64,000 nucleotides of DNA from Rhodococcus oxybenzonivorans (GCF_003130705.1 NZ_CP021354.1:6200001-6264000); one strand, 5' to 3'; positions 45,471 to 54,527 are shown, counted from the stretch's first letter. Program-made: numbers and translations. The notes: generated by a model from the sequence alone, not told the origin.

Positions 45471-45572
45471 GCACCCAGCATGAGTCCGAATGTGGCCCAG
45501 GTCACCCAACAGCTGGAGGAAGTTGGCGAGGGAATGCCCGACGGGTGTCGGACGCCCCGGAACCCCGACCGA

Positions 45573-46361
45573 CTACCCGGCGATCTCGGCGTGCATCTCC
45601 CACACGATGACCTCGGCACCGGTTTCGGTAGTCAGTTGCTGACCTCCACCGCCGCTGACCCGTACGGCGTCGCCCTCGCCGAGCACCCCGACGCCCTCCA
45701 GCGATGCCTCACCGCGCGCCACGAACACATGGAGGAACGGCGCGTCGGGCAGGGCGATCGGCGCCTGCCCGGGTTGCATGCGCGCAACGTGCATTGCGGC
45801 GTACTTGTTCTTGATCCGAATCGCCGAGTGGTCGGCGTACGCGGGCATGCCCGACGCGACCGGCACCAGTCCCCCGGCCAGCAATTCGTGGTCGATCTCG
45901 AGTTGTTCGTAACCGGGCGTAATACCGGCTTCGTCGGGAACGACCCACATCTGGATGAAGTGCACCGGGTCGCTGTGCTGGTCGGCATGGGCACCGGCGA
46001 CACCGCCCAGACGCCACGAGTCGTTCTTCTCGGAGTGCAAGATGCCGGTGCCCGCGCTCATCCGCTGAGCCAGGCCCGGGTAGATGACCCCGGAATGCCC
46101 CATCGAATCCTGATGAACCAGCGAACCCTGCAGCACCCAGGTGACGATCTCCATGTCCTGATGCGGGTGGGTGTCGAAACCCATCCCCGGAACGACGATG
46201 TCATCGTTGTTGACCATCAACACCCCGTGGTGGGTATTGGCGGGGTCGTAGTGGCGGCTGAACGAGAAGGAATGCTTGGAATCGAGCCAGCCTGCATGGG
46301 TCTTGAAGCGGTCGTCGGCCCTGCGGACATCCAACGGGGGACGAGTTACGGCAGTGGTCAT
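45573..46361 (-). CDS. pirin family protein
   Basis: 262 residues. Bicupin: metal-binding GMGFDTHPHQDMEIVTWVLQG (key HPHQDME), LQGSLVHQDSMG, MSAGTGILHSE and the C-terminal cupin with HVFVARGEASLEG. Pirins are iron-binding redox sensors, and some have quercetinase activity. Start ATG 46361. Next to the VOC gene on the same strand, 48 bases away. Confidence 0.92.
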   Translation of the reverse strand: MTTAVTRPPLDVRRADDRFKTHAGWLDSKHSFSFSRHYDPANTHHGVLMVNNDDIVVPGMGFDTHPHQDMEIVTWVLQGSLVHQDSMGHSGVIYPGLAQRMSAGTGILHSEKNDSWRLGGVAGAHADQHSDPVHFIQMWVVPDEAGITPGYEQLEIDHELLAGGLVPVASGMPAYADHSAIRIKNKYAAMHVARMQPGQAPIALPDAPFLHVFVARGEASLEGVGVLGEGDAVRVSGGGGQQLTTETGAEVIVWEMHAEIAG

Positions 46362-46409
46362 GATCGGAGCACCTTTCGAGATGTGGGAGTGGTGGTTACG
46401 GGCTCTCGA

Positions 46410-46919
46410 TCAGAGAACGTGTGACCCGTACATTTCCCCGAGCGGGTCGGCGATGAGTTCGAGGCGGGCACCGTCGGGGTCGCGGAAGTACAGCGAGACC
46501 TCGCTGTGCTCGATCAGCTCGATGCCGGCGTCGGTCAGCTTGCGGCGCAGGTGTTCCCATCGTTCGGGTTCGACGCTGATCGCGACATGATGCAGTCCGC
46601 CGAGAGCCTCCTGATAGGGGCCGATGTCGAGTCCGGGGAAGTCGAAGAACGCCAGCAGGTTGCCGTTTCCGATATCGAAGAAAAAGTGCGACGACCCGGG
46701 GTAGTCCCGATTCTCGATCAGCTCCGTGAGCGGAAACTCGAGCACATCCTGGTAGAACCGCACCGTGCGCTCGACGTCCCCGCTGATCAATGCGGTGTGA
46801 TGGAGACCGCGGGCCGACGACGCAGGCCGCGTCGATACCGGCTTCAGGTGCTCGGCACGGATTCGGTCGCGCTGCGCCGCGAACCCCTCGGAGCTCTTCT
46901 GCTCGGGCGTGGTGTTCAT
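46410..46919 (-). CDS. VOC family (glyoxalase/dioxygenase-like) protein
   Basis: 169 residues from ATG 46919. A 37-residue polar start, then a VOC fold with metal ligands likely in LHHTALISGD (His), GLHHVAISVE (His) and RLELIADP (Glu). DPDGARLEL is typical. Enzymatic role unknown. Divergently transcribed from the MarR gene across a 40-base palindrome, so probably repressed by that MarR, with the pirin gene following it. Confidence 0.88.
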   Translation of the reverse strand: MNTTPEQKSSEGFAAQRDRIRAEHLKPVSTRPASSARGLHHTALISGDVERTVRFYQDVLEFPLTELIENRDYPGSSHFFFDIGNGNLLAFFDFPGLDIGPYQEALGGLHHVAISVEPERWEHLRRKLTDAGIELIEHSEVSLYFRDPDGARLELIADPLGEMYGSHVL

Positions 46920-47006
46920 AGCCGTGATTCCTTTCGCGAGGTGGCGACGAGGACGCCGGTCAGCTTTCGGGCCAATCGGAGTGATTGCGTCTTCAACTAC
47001 TTTGAG

Positions 47007-47046
47007 AATACCCCAAGTAGTTGCGCTGTCAACTACTCGGGGTATT
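47007..47046. promoter_or_regulatory. large palindromic operator between VOC and marR genes
   Basis: Left arm AATACCCCAAGTAGTTG and right arm CAACTACTCGGGGTATT match as inverted repeats at 16 of 17 positions, with a six-base spacer CGCTGT. A further half-site CAACTACTT lies at 46994-47002. TATTGT (47043-47048) can serve as the -10 for marR. The palindrome covers both divergent promoters, fitting MarR repression of both directions. Confidence 0.6.
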
Positions 47047-47054
47047 GTTGATAT

Positions 47055-47516
47055 GTGAAGACAACTCGGTGGCTCAGCGCGCAGGAACAGCAGACGTGGC
47101 GTGCCTATCTCGACGCCACTCGCCTGCTGCTGCAAGCGCTCGATCGGCAACTCACCCGTGATGCGGGCATCTCGTTCACAGATTTCGAACTGCTCGTCGT
47201 CCTCTCGGAGGCCCCGGAGCGGCGACTGCGGATGAGCGAACTGGCAGAGGCCGTCACCACGACTCGCAGCGGGGCGACGCGGGCAATCAGCAGGCTCGTC
47301 GACGCCGGGTGGGTACGCCGCGTGGAGTGCAAGCACGACAAACGCGGAATGATGGCCGAGTTGACGGATGCCGGCGCCGACAAGCTCGCCGCCGCAAGCC
47401 CTGGACACGTGGCCGAGGTTCGCCGGAACATGTTCGACCTGCTCAGCCCCCGGGACGTCGCGATTCTCGGCCACGACTACAGCGAGATGCGCACCCACAT
47501 GCTCGAGAACACCTGA
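47055..47516 (+). CDS. MarR family transcriptional regulator
   Basis: 153 residues from GTG 47055. There is no ribosome-binding site; the -10 (TATTGT) ends seven bases before, suggesting a leaderless message. Winged HTH: FTDFELLVVLSEAPERRLRMSELAEAV, TTTRSGATRAISRLVDAGWVRRVECKHDKRGMMAELT, cited by key SGATRAISRL and wing KHDKRGM. Divergent from the VOC/pirin genes, with GNAT and YceI genes downstream. Confidence 0.92.
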   Translation: MKTTRWLSAQEQQTWRAYLDATRLLLQALDRQLTRDAGISFTDFELLVVLSEAPERRLRMSELAEAVTTTRSGATRAISRLVDAGWVRRVECKHDKRGMMAELTDAGADKLAAASPGHVAEVRRNMFDLLSPRDVAILGHDYSEMRTHMLENT

Positions 47517-47588
47517 ACGGCAGATTCCACCCACCCGAACTCCCGAATTCCACCCACCCGCAGTGTCACCGAGCAAGAAGGACGATCA

Positions 47589-47942
47589 ATGACGCACTCC
47601 GACAACACCTCTCCCGCACTCGACACCACGGTCACGCACGTGCCCGATCGGCACCGCTACGAGCTCGGCGTCTCGGGACAACCCGTCGGATTCACCGCAT
47701 ACCGCGACAACGACGGTCGCCGCATCTTCTTCCACACGGAAATCGACGACGCATTCTCCGGCCACGGCCTCAGCTCCATCCTGATCCGCCATGCACTCGA
47801 CGATGTGCGCCGCTCGGGATTGCGTATCGCCGCGGTCTGCCCACTGGTGGCCGCCTACCTGAAGAAGCACGACGACTTCGAGGACATCACCGACCCGGTG
47901 ACGTCCGAGATCCTCGAGTTCATTCGCTCGTCGACCCAGTAG
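47589..47942 (+). CDS. GNAT-like N-acetyltransferase (YjdJ/Gcn5-related type)
   Basis: 117 residues. The compact fold without the full GNAT N-terminus, with GVSGQPVGFTAYRDNDG, FFHTEIDDAFSGHGLSSILI (acetyl-CoA loop GHGLSS in place of Q-x-x-G-x-G/A) and AAVCPLVAAYLKKH. It matches the YidJ/DUF4442-neighbouring small acetyltransferase group (COG2388). Substrate unknown. 72 bases after marR. Confidence 0.88.
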   Translation: MTHSDNTSPALDTTVTHVPDRHRYELGVSGQPVGFTAYRDNDGRRIFFHTEIDDAFSGHGLSSILIRHALDDVRRSGLRIAAVCPLVAAYLKKHDDFEDITDPVTSEILEFIRSSTQ

Positions 47943-47955
47943 TTTTCATTTTTAG

Positions 47956-47984
47956 TTGACATCGCAACGACATCCCCCTATCGT
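47956..47984 (+). promoter_or_regulatory. promoter of the YceI gene
   Basis: TTGACA (47956-47961), 17 bases, then TATCGT (47979-47984): close to sigma-70 consensus. The surrounding TAGTTG and GCAAC half-sites echo the MarR operator at 47007-47046, so the same MarR may control this gene. The YceI start lies 67 bases downstream. Confidence 0.55.
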
Positions 47985-48051
47985 TGTAGTTGCAAGTTCA
48001 ATTACTTCAGATTCTTCACCGCCCCGGTAGACCACTCTCGAGGAGTTCACT

Positions 48052-48606
48052 ATGACCACCGCCATCACCACGCTGCCCGGCCTCACCGCAGGAACCTGGG
48101 CCATCGACCCCGTCCACTCCACCGTCGGCTTCTCCGTCCGCCATCTGATGGTCAGCAAGGTCCGCGGCACGTTCAACGACTTCACCGGCGCCATCACCGT
48201 CGCCGAGGACGGCACCGCCTCCGTCACCGCCGAGATCCAGGTCGCCTCGATCGACACCAAGAACGCCGACCGCGACGCCCACATCAAGTCGGCCGACTTC
48301 TTCGACGCCGAGCAGTTCCCCACCGCCACCTTCACCTCCACCGGCATCCGCACCAAGGGCGACGACTACGTGGTCGACGGCAACTTCACCCTCCGCGGCG
48401 TCACCCGCCCGGTCGAGCTCGCGCTCGAATTCAACGGCGTCAACCCCGGCATGGGTAACGGCCCGGTCGCCGGCTTCGAAGCCACCACCGTCCTCAACCG
48501 CAAAGACTTCGGCATCAGCATCGACATGCCCCTCGAAGGCGGCGGAGCCGTCGTCGGCGACAAGATCACCATCAGCCTCGAGATCGAAGCCGGCCTCCAG
48601 GCCTGA
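48052..48606 (+). CDS. YceI family protein
   Basis: 184 residues, no signal peptide. A lipocalin-like YceI barrel: GTWAIDPVHSTVGFSVRHLMVSKVRGTF (key DPVHSTVGFSVRHL), KSADFFDAEQFPTATFTST, NFTLRGVTRPVELALEF and KDFGI. It binds amphiphilic isoprenoids and is often induced by stress. Probably cytoplasmic in this form. Likely co-regulated with the MarR locus. Confidence 0.93.
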   Translation: MTTAITTLPGLTAGTWAIDPVHSTVGFSVRHLMVSKVRGTFNDFTGAITVAEDGTASVTAEIQVASIDTKNADRDAHIKSADFFDAEQFPTATFTSTGIRTKGDDYVVDGNFTLRGVTRPVELALEFNGVNPGMGNGPVAGFEATTVLNRKDFGISIDMPLEGGGAVVGDKITISLEIEAGLQA

Positions 48607-48615
48607 CACCACCCC

Positions 48616-48636
48616 CGCGCTCACCACAGGAGCGCG
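48616..48636 (+). terminator. hairpin after yceI
   Basis: CGCGCTC, loop ACCACAG, GAGCGCG directly after the YceI stop. A GC-rich stem without a U-tract, a form that can terminate in actinobacteria. A second, longer hairpin follows at 48642-48686. Confidence 0.4.
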
Positions 48637-48641
48637 CGCAC

Positions 48642-48686
48642 CGAATGTCGCAGTAGCCCAGTTCGCTTGGGCTACTGTGACATTCG
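48642..48686. terminator. 19-base-pair inverted repeat between convergent genes
   Basis: Left arm CGAATGTCGCAGTAGCCCA and right arm TGGGCTACTGTGACATTCG match at 18 of 19 positions around a seven-base loop. It lies between yceI (+) and the RES toxin gene (-), so a bidirectional terminator is the simplest reading. Its length and near-perfection would also suit a protein-binding or mobile-element-derived repeat. Confidence 0.45.
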
Positions 48687-48735
48687 TGCGTCGAGTCGAA
48701 GAGGCGGGAACCCGGAACGCCGGTTCCCCGAATCG

Positions 48736-49350
48736 TCAGGTTGGCGGATCGAGGACCCGGACCGACCTCGGAAGCGGCTGTACCGCAATACCGCAACGTC
48801 TCGCCGCCGCCGCGAAAGAGTCTGTCCGGGGATCCACAGGCCAGGGCGCTTCTCCGGCCGGACCGAATACTGCGGCCGCATTCGCCGACGGGCCGGTCGT
48901 GAATCGCGTCTGATACCGGATGCCGTCGAACTCGACATCAAACGCCGCCGCCCACGCCCGGGCAATGTCATACGGGGTCATCGAACACATCTCCCGCGTG
49001 AGCACGAACGCGGCAGCCGTGCCGGCGCAGGTGTCCGCGAGGTCATGGGCACCCGGTATCCGCAAAGTCGACAGCACCCGCTCGGCCGCGAAGTCGTGGG
49101 CGATTACCCCGAGCGAGGCCAACGCCTCCCCCACCGTTTCGCGGATCGCCGTCGTCTCATCGAAGGCGACATAACACGTACCCCGCGGTGCGGACAGATC
49201 GAATCGTCCGCCACCCGAAGAAGAAAACCACCACGGTCCATTCGAAACCCGGTGTCCACGCTTGACTTGCCGCCTCCCGGTCAACCGCCACCTCGGAAAC
49301 CCCGTCAGCGTGCGCTTTCCGGGCACCCGCAGAGCAACGTCCTCCCTCAC
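48736..49350 (-). CDS. RES domain toxin (NAD+ phosphorylase-type)
   Basis: 204 residues from GTG 49350, which overlaps the antitoxin stop by four bases. The RES fold is seen with GGRFDLSAPRGTCYVAFDETTAIRETVGEA, cited by its Arg in GRFD, Tyr in CYVAF and Glu in IRET, the expected catalytic set, and a C-terminal RRCGIAVQPL. Related toxins such as MbcT degrade NAD+ in the absence of antitoxin. Pairs with the gene immediately upstream. Confidence 0.85.
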   Translation of the reverse strand: MREDVALRVPGKRTLTGFPRWRLTGRRQVKRGHRVSNGPWWFSSSGGGRFDLSAPRGTCYVAFDETTAIRETVGEALASLGVIAHDFAAERVLSTLRIPGAHDLADTCAGTAAAFVLTREMCSMTPYDIARAWAAAFDVEFDGIRYQTRFTTGPSANAAAVFGPAGEAPWPVDPRTDSFAAAARRCGIAVQPLPRSVRVLDPPT

Positions 49351-49871
49351 GCCGCCCACCGCTGCACATCCGCGCGAGCCGCCGCCAGCACCGGGTCGAC
49401 CCGGCCACCCTCGGTCAACCAATCCACCGCGGTCTTACCACCGAAAGCGTCCTGCGGTGCCCGCAGCCACAGCGCACACGTCCACGGGTCCGCCCCAGCA
49501 CGCAGAGCACGCCACACCTGCACCAGCGCCGGGTCGACGGTGCCGCTGCTGGTGAACTGCCACACCGGGTAGACCCATTGACCCTCCTCTAGTTGGCAGG
49601 CGATCACCGCCCCGGTCGCAACCTTCTTGCTCACCGCCTGACGACTGACATTCCACCACCGAGTCAGGCCGGCGGTATCGTAGAACGGACCGACGACCTG
49701 GTCGTAGACATGGTGAATAGGGAGCGCAGCCGACATCGCATCTGCGATCGCCTTCACATCCGCGAACGCGTCAGTGGACACCCCAGCCGCAGCGGCCGCA
49801 GCGAACGTACGGTGCACCCGCTGCGAGAGCTCTTCCATCAGCCGCTTCTCCTGCTCCATCAGCGACGTCAT
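49347..49871 (-). CDS. antitoxin of the RES toxin (MbcA/Xre-like)
   Basis: 174 residues. The first 50 residues are a helical segment (MEQEKRLMEELSQRVHRTF). A middle HTH-like region (TRWWNVSRQAVSKKVATGAVIACQL, key VSRQAVSKK) follows, and a C-terminal antitoxin domain with VDPALVQVWRALR and DPWTCALWLRAP, similar to the DUF2384/MbcA toxin-binding region. Gene order antitoxin-toxin with a four-base overlap is that of Rv1990c-Rv1989c. It probably autorepresses the operon. Confidence 0.82.
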   Translation of the reverse strand: MTSLMEQEKRLMEELSQRVHRTFAAAAAAGVSTDAFADVKAIADAMSAALPIHHVYDQVVGPFYDTAGLTRWWNVSRQAVSKKVATGAVIACQLEEGQWVYPVWQFTSSGTVDPALVQVWRALRAGADPWTCALWLRAPQDAFGGKTAVDWLTEGGRVDPVLAAARADVQRWAA

Positions 49872-49926
49872 CGCCCACCCCTTCCGTCAACCTTGTCAAC
49901 TACGGTGTCCTATGGTGTCAACCTCG

Positions 49927-50874
49927 TCAACCGAATGAGTCGATCGCAGCGATGAGTTGGTCGGTGAAGCTGCCACCACCGTGGCCGCCATCGTCGACGA
50001 CGACGAGTCGACTGCTCTTCCAGAGGCGAGAGAGCTCCCACGCCGTGTCCAGCGGACCGGATACGTCGTGTCGGCCGTGGACGAGTACCGCGGGGATACC
50101 CGTCAATCGGTCCATTCCCTCGCGTAGCTGGTTGTCTGCGAGGAAATGATCTCGACCCCAATAGTGGGTGACCAGGCGTGCGAACACCATACGGAACGCA
50201 GGGTCGTGGTATCGAGGGTTCGGTGTCCACCCCGGCGCCAGGGAAACGTGGGTGTCCTCCCACTCGCACCACCGCAGTGCGGCGTTCTCGCGAACGGCTG
50301 GGTCGGGATGAGCGAGCAGGCGTGCGTATGTGGCCGCAAGGTTGCCCCCGCGTTCGCCGTCCGGCACAGGTTCGACGAACCGTTCCCACTCGCGCGGGAA
50401 CACCCTCCGCATGTCGCGGGTGATCCACTCGACCTCTGCGCGGGTGCCCGTGGTGATTGCACCCAACGCCATGCCGATCACACGGTCGGGATGACGCTGC
50501 GCGTAGGCCAACCCGAGCGTGACGCCCCACGAGGCACCCGCCACGACCCATCTGTCGATTCGGAGGTATTCCCGCAGTCGTTCGATGTCTTCGATCAGGT
50601 GCGCCGTCGTGTTCGTCGAGAGGTCGACGCCCGGATCATCCGCCAGTGGCCGGCTACGGCCGCATCCCCGTTGGTCGAACAGCACCGCCCGAAACGCATA
50701 GGGGTCGAAGAGCCGGCGCATTCCGGGTGTGCAACCAGAGCCGGGGCCGCCGTGCAGATAGACCACCGGAGTACCCGCAGGATTACCGACCCTCTCCCAG
50801 TACAGGACCTGACCGTCGGAGACACCCAGAAATCCGGAGTCGTAGGGTTCGACAGCTGGATACAGCGCCACCAT
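49927..50874 (-). CDS. pip: prolyl iminopeptidase
   Basis: 315 residues from ATG 50874. Peptidase S33 features: YLHGGPGSGCTPGMRRLFDP (HGGPG oxyanion), FDQRGCGRS, nucleophile GASWGVTLGLAYAQ, acid VHGRHDVSGP and histidine DDGGHGGGSF. Removes N-terminal proline from peptides in the cytoplasm. Convergent with nothing; lies between the toxin-antitoxin pair and the FHA-ABC gene, 35 bases from the latter. Confidence 0.93.
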   Translation of the reverse strand: MVALYPAVEPYDSGFLGVSDGQVLYWERVGNPAGTPVVYLHGGPGSGCTPGMRRLFDPYAFRAVLFDQRGCGRSRPLADDPGVDLSTNTTAHLIEDIERLREYLRIDRWVVAGASWGVTLGLAYAQRHPDRVIGMALGAITTGTRAEVEWITRDMRRVFPREWERFVEPVPDGERGGNLAATYARLLAHPDPAVRENAALRWCEWEDTHVSLAPGWTPNPRYHDPAFRMVFARLVTHYWGRDHFLADNQLREGMDRLTGIPAVLVHGRHDVSGPLDTAWELSRLWKSSRLVVVDDGGHGGGSFTDQLIAAIDSFG

Positions 50875-50909
50875 TGACCAAGTGTGACAGTGCAGCGTGA
50901 GGTGACCGA

Positions 50910-53309
50910 CTACCCGGTTGCCGGGACCTCCGGTGCTCGGCGACGTGGGCGGCGGAGGCGAAGCCTGCTGTAGCTGACGATTGCGAGGACGACACCGATG
51001 AGCACCAGCATGCCGATGCTGAACAGCCACCACGACGGAACGTGTTGCCAGAGCGGGTCGTCCTCCGTGCCAGGGGAGTTCGTGCGTAGATCCGCCGTCG
51101 AGGCGGCGGCGGCGAAGCCCCAGCGGGACGGGAACAGCCACGACAACTGGTCGAGCACGGCGCGGCCGGTGATGGTGATCATGCCGCCGCACATCACCAG
51201 CTGGACCATGATCGCGATGACGAGCATGGGCATCACCTGCTCGTTCGAGCGCGCCACCGACGACAACGCCATACCGAGCACCACGCAGGCGCAGGTGGTG
51301 ACGGCGATGTCCACGATCAGTTCGAGGGCGCCCGAGGGGATGACCGTCCCCGGACCCGGCAGCCCTTTGCCGACGAAGACCACCGTCACCATCACCACCG
51401 ACTGCACGACCCCCGCGGCGCAGAACACCACGATCTTCGCCGTCAGGTATGCGGATGGGAGCAGTCCGGCGGCGCGTTCCCGGTGGTAGATCAAGCGCTC
51501 ACCGACGAGGTCGCGGATGGTCAGCGAACAACCCATGAAAGTCGCGCCGAGAATCAGAACGACCAGGATTTGGTTCAACTCGCTCGACTCGGGTGGCGCC
51601 GGACCGAATCCGGTGTCGCCGGGCACGAGCACGGACAACCCGCCGAGGACGAAGGGCAGGAAGGACAGGAAGATCAGATATCCCCTGTCGGCGCGAATCA
51701 GCCGAATCTGCCTTCGCGACACGGTGCTCCACTGCCTCCACCTCGAGGTGTGCGCGGGGCTCCCCAACGGTCCGGGCGGCGGCGGTGGACCCACGTCGAC
51801 CGAGGTGCGGCGGGCACGGTACTCGGCGAACACCTTGTCGGGCTCGGCCGCGACCCGGGCGAAGACATCGGCCCAGTCGGAGCTGCCCAGCATCGACCCG
51901 ACCTCGTCCGGCGGACCCACGTAGGCGGTCTTCCCGCCCGGTGCGAGGAGGAGAACCTGATCGCACATCTCGAGGTACGAGAGCGAATGCGTGACGATGA
52001 CGACGACGCGGCCCGAGTCGGCGAGGCGGCGCAACGTGCCCATGATCTGTCGGTCGAGCGCGGGGTCGAGGCCCGAGGTCGGTTCGTCGAGGATGAGGAG
52101 GGACGGCCCGGTGAGCAACTCCAGCGCCACAGATGCCCGTTTACGCTGGCCGCCCGACAGGTGATCGACCCGCGTGTCCGCGTGCTCGGTGAGTTGCAGC
52201 TCGGCCAGTACCGACGCGATCACGTCCTCGCGGTCCGCCCGCGTCGTGTCCGGTGGCAGCCGCAGCTCGGCGGCGTAACCCAGTGCCTGCCGAATCGTCA
52301 ATTGCCGGTGCACGACATCGTCCTGCGGGACCAACCCGATGCGGGACCGCAGGACTTGATAGTTGGCGTGGACGCTTCGGCCCTCGAAGTCGACCACACC
52401 TTCGGTCGGGGTCAGTGAGCCGGAGAGAATGGTGGCCATCGTGGTCTTGCCCGCACCCGACGGGCCGATCACCGCGGTGAGGGTGCCCCGCCCTGCAATG
52501 AGATCGACTTCTTCGAGCAGTCGACGCCCGCCTTCGATGGTCAGTCCCACGCCCTGCACGTGCAGTCCGCTCACGGCCGGTGCCGTCGTTCGCCGCGGAA
52601 CGAGCCGATCGCCCTCCACGCTGAAATCGGTGTTGCCGATCGTGACGACGTCACCGTCGTTCAGCCGGGCGCGAGTTACCCGGGCACCACCGACGAATGT
52701 TCCGTTGACGCTCCCGAGGTCCTCGATCTCCAGTCCGGATTTCCGTGTATGGAGGACAGCGTGCCTGCGTGAGGCGAGTACGTCGCGGACGACCAGGTCA
52801 CTGTCCGGCGCTCGACCCACCGTGACGGATCCGGCGGGAACTAATTGATCCTGAGGACGGGTCGGGACCGCGTCGTCACGCTTGGCCCCGACTTCGACCG
52901 TCGACTCGTTCCATCGCGGGCCGACCGCCTGCTGCGTCGCCTCCGGATCCTCGACGAAGATGCGCACCACGGGTCCGTCGGACGCGTTGCCGAGGCGGAC
53001 GGTGACGGGATCGGTGACGCGGAGCCGCTCCCTGCGCTTACCGTCGACGAAGAACCCGTTCTTGCTGCCTGCGTCGACGAGTTGCCAGCCGTCGTCCCAG
53101 CTCAGGCGCGCATGCTCCCGCGACACCGCCGGATCGATCACCGTAACTTCCATCTGCGGGTCACGGCCGATGCGAACGGTTTTCCCCGCGTCGTAGCTCA
53201 TGCGGGCGTGCTCGGTCTCGACCACCACCCGCGGGCCGGTATCCGCCGCGTCGTCCATAGCCAAGGCCTCCGTCAGCGTCGTCCGGCGTCCGGATGTCGA
53301 CTCGTCCAT
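50910..53309 (-). CDS. FHA-domain ABC transporter (Rv1747-like)
   Basis: 799 residues. Two FHA domains (about 44-105, IGRDPQMEVTV and VSREHARLSW; about 160-225, VGRAPDSDLVV and ASRRHAVLHT) precede an ABC ATPase with Walker A GPSGAGKTT, signature LSGGQRKRASV and Walker [13 protein letters not shown], then six C-terminal helices (from about 530). Mycobacterial Rv1747 is an exporter linked to lipooligosaccharide and is controlled by Ser/Thr kinases such as PknF, through FHA binding to phosphothreonine. No kinase gene lies beside it here. Confidence 0.93.
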   Translation of the reverse strand: MDESTSGRRTTLTEALAMDDAADTGPRVVVETEHARMSYDAGKTVRIGRDPQMEVTVIDPAVSREHARLSWDDGWQLVDAGSKNGFFVDGKRRERLRVTDPVTVRLGNASDGPVVRIFVEDPEATQQAVGPRWNESTVEVGAKRDDAVPTRPQDQLVPAGSVTVGRAPDSDLVVRDVLASRRHAVLHTRKSGLEIEDLGSVNGTFVGGARVTRARLNDGDVVTIGNTDFSVEGDRLVPRRTTAPAVSGLHVQGVGLTIEGGRRLLEEVDLIAGRGTLTAVIGPSGAGKTTMATILSGSLTPTEGVVDFEGRSVHANYQVLRSRIGLVPQDDVVHRQLTIRQALGYAAELRLPPDTTRADREDVIASVLAELQLTEHADTRVDHLSGGQRKRASVALELLTGPSLLILDEPTSGLDPALDRQIMGTLRRLADSGRVVVIVTHSLSYLEMCDQVLLLAPGGKTAYVGPPDEVGSMLGSSDWADVFARVAAEPDKVFAEYRARRTSVDVGPPPPPGPLGSPAHTSRWRQWSTVSRRQIRLIRADRGYLIFLSFLPFVLGGLSVLVPGDTGFGPAPPESSELNQILVVLILGATFMGCSLTIRDLVGERLIYHRERAAGLLPSAYLTAKIVVFCAAGVVQSVVMVTVVFVGKGLPGPGTVIPSGALELIVDIAVTTCACVVLGMALSSVARSNEQVMPMLVIAIMVQLVMCGGMITITGRAVLDQLSWLFPSRWGFAAAASTADLRTNSPGTEDDPLWQHVPSWWLFSIGMLVLIGVVLAIVSYSRLRLRRPRRRAPEVPATG

Positions 53310-53447
53310 CGTCTCACGCAGCCGCGGTCGCTCGCGGACGAAGCGATCACCAGAACCGGCCGGTCCGACCGTTCAGATCCGCGAGATTGTGGCGAGCCAC
53401 GCCGGTGTGCCGTCGTCGTCGTCGTCGGATCTCGTCAGTATCCATCG

Positions 53448-54428
53448 TCAGCTGCGGTCGGCGCGTCTGTCGTCGAACGTGACCTGAATGTCTTCGTGGG
53501 CAACGGCACGCTGCGCCTGCGCCTGGTCGCTGAAGGTGCGCTTGTCCCCTTCGATGAGATCGACCTTCTCGGTGAACGGTGCGAGCAGGGCGCGCGGATG
53601 CAGATTGTCCACCCTCACCACATTGATCTCGACGCACAGCACGACCGTGACCCCGGCAAGGAACAGAAACGCCAACAGTCCCAGAACGATGGCGAACACA
53701 CCGTTCGTGACCGAGGTGGTGCGCACCACGCTGCTGACATAGAAGGCACCGAACGTCTGCAAGATCTGCCACAGAACGGCCGCGGCCACCGCCCCGGGAA
53801 CGACATCTGCATTGGACAACGGCCGTGCGGTGGTGAGCCGGAAGGCGAGGATGAAGATCCCGGAATTCAAGATCAGCGTGGCGGCGATCAGAAGCACGCT
53901 GAGGGGTCCGTCGAGATGTGCCGCGGCACCGATGCCGGAGATCGCGGCGGTGCCGAGGACAGCCAGACCGATCGTGCCGAGGAGCAGAAAACCCTGACCG
54001 CGGGCGCGGATCGGGTCGGGCCGTTGATGGCGCGGCACCGACCACGCGGTGTTCATCGCGTTCTGGCACGCCAACGCGACGCCGAGACCTCCGTACAGTG
54101 CACCCACCACGCCGATCACCAAACCGGCCCACCCACCACCGATCCGATCCTGGGTCGCGAGATCGGTCCCGATCGCCGGAAACTGGCGCAGCGCCGAGTC
54201 GATGATGTCCTGCTGCAGGCCCGGATTGCCGGCGAGAACGAAACCGAGAACCGTGGACAGCAGGAGCAACAACGGGAAAAGCGAGATGAAGCCGTAGTAC
54301 GCGATCAATGCGGCGAGATACACGCCCTGATCGTCGAGGAACTTGTACAGCACGGCGATCGGAAATCCGAGCGCCGGGTGACGACGCTGAAGGGCGTCCA
54401 ACCGCCTCGCAATGCTCATGTTCCTCAT
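53448..54428 (-). CDS. YihY/BrkB family membrane protein
   Basis: 326 residues from ATG 54428. Six or seven helices: YLAALIAYYGFISLFPLLLLLSTVLGF (key YYGFISLFPLLL), the RNA-binding-like middle, AVLWQILQTFGAFYV and FLAGVTVVLCVEIN. Family often mis-named ribonuclease BN; function unknown. The C-terminus has a short charged tail. Confidence 0.9.
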   Translation of the reverse strand: MRNMSIARRLDALQRRHPALGFPIAVLYKFLDDQGVYLAALIAYYGFISLFPLLLLLSTVLGFVLAGNPGLQQDIIDSALRQFPAIGTDLATQDRIGGGWAGLVIGVVGALYGGLGVALACQNAMNTAWSVPRHQRPDPIRARGQGFLLLGTIGLAVLGTAAISGIGAAAHLDGPLSVLLIAATLILNSGIFILAFRLTTARPLSNADVVPGAVAAAVLWQILQTFGAFYVSSVVRTTSVTNGVFAIVLGLLAFLFLAGVTVVLCVEINVVRVDNLHPRALLAPFTEKVDLIEGDKRTFSDQAQAQRAVAHEDIQVTFDDRRADRS

Positions 54429-54527
54429 TTTGCCCTGGCAGGCGGCGGAAGGCGCAGGTAAGAAGCATGCTGCCCTCGGGCACCAGTCAGCTCCGGGGAT
54501 TCCGTCGATCCTCGCCGAGCGGCACGA

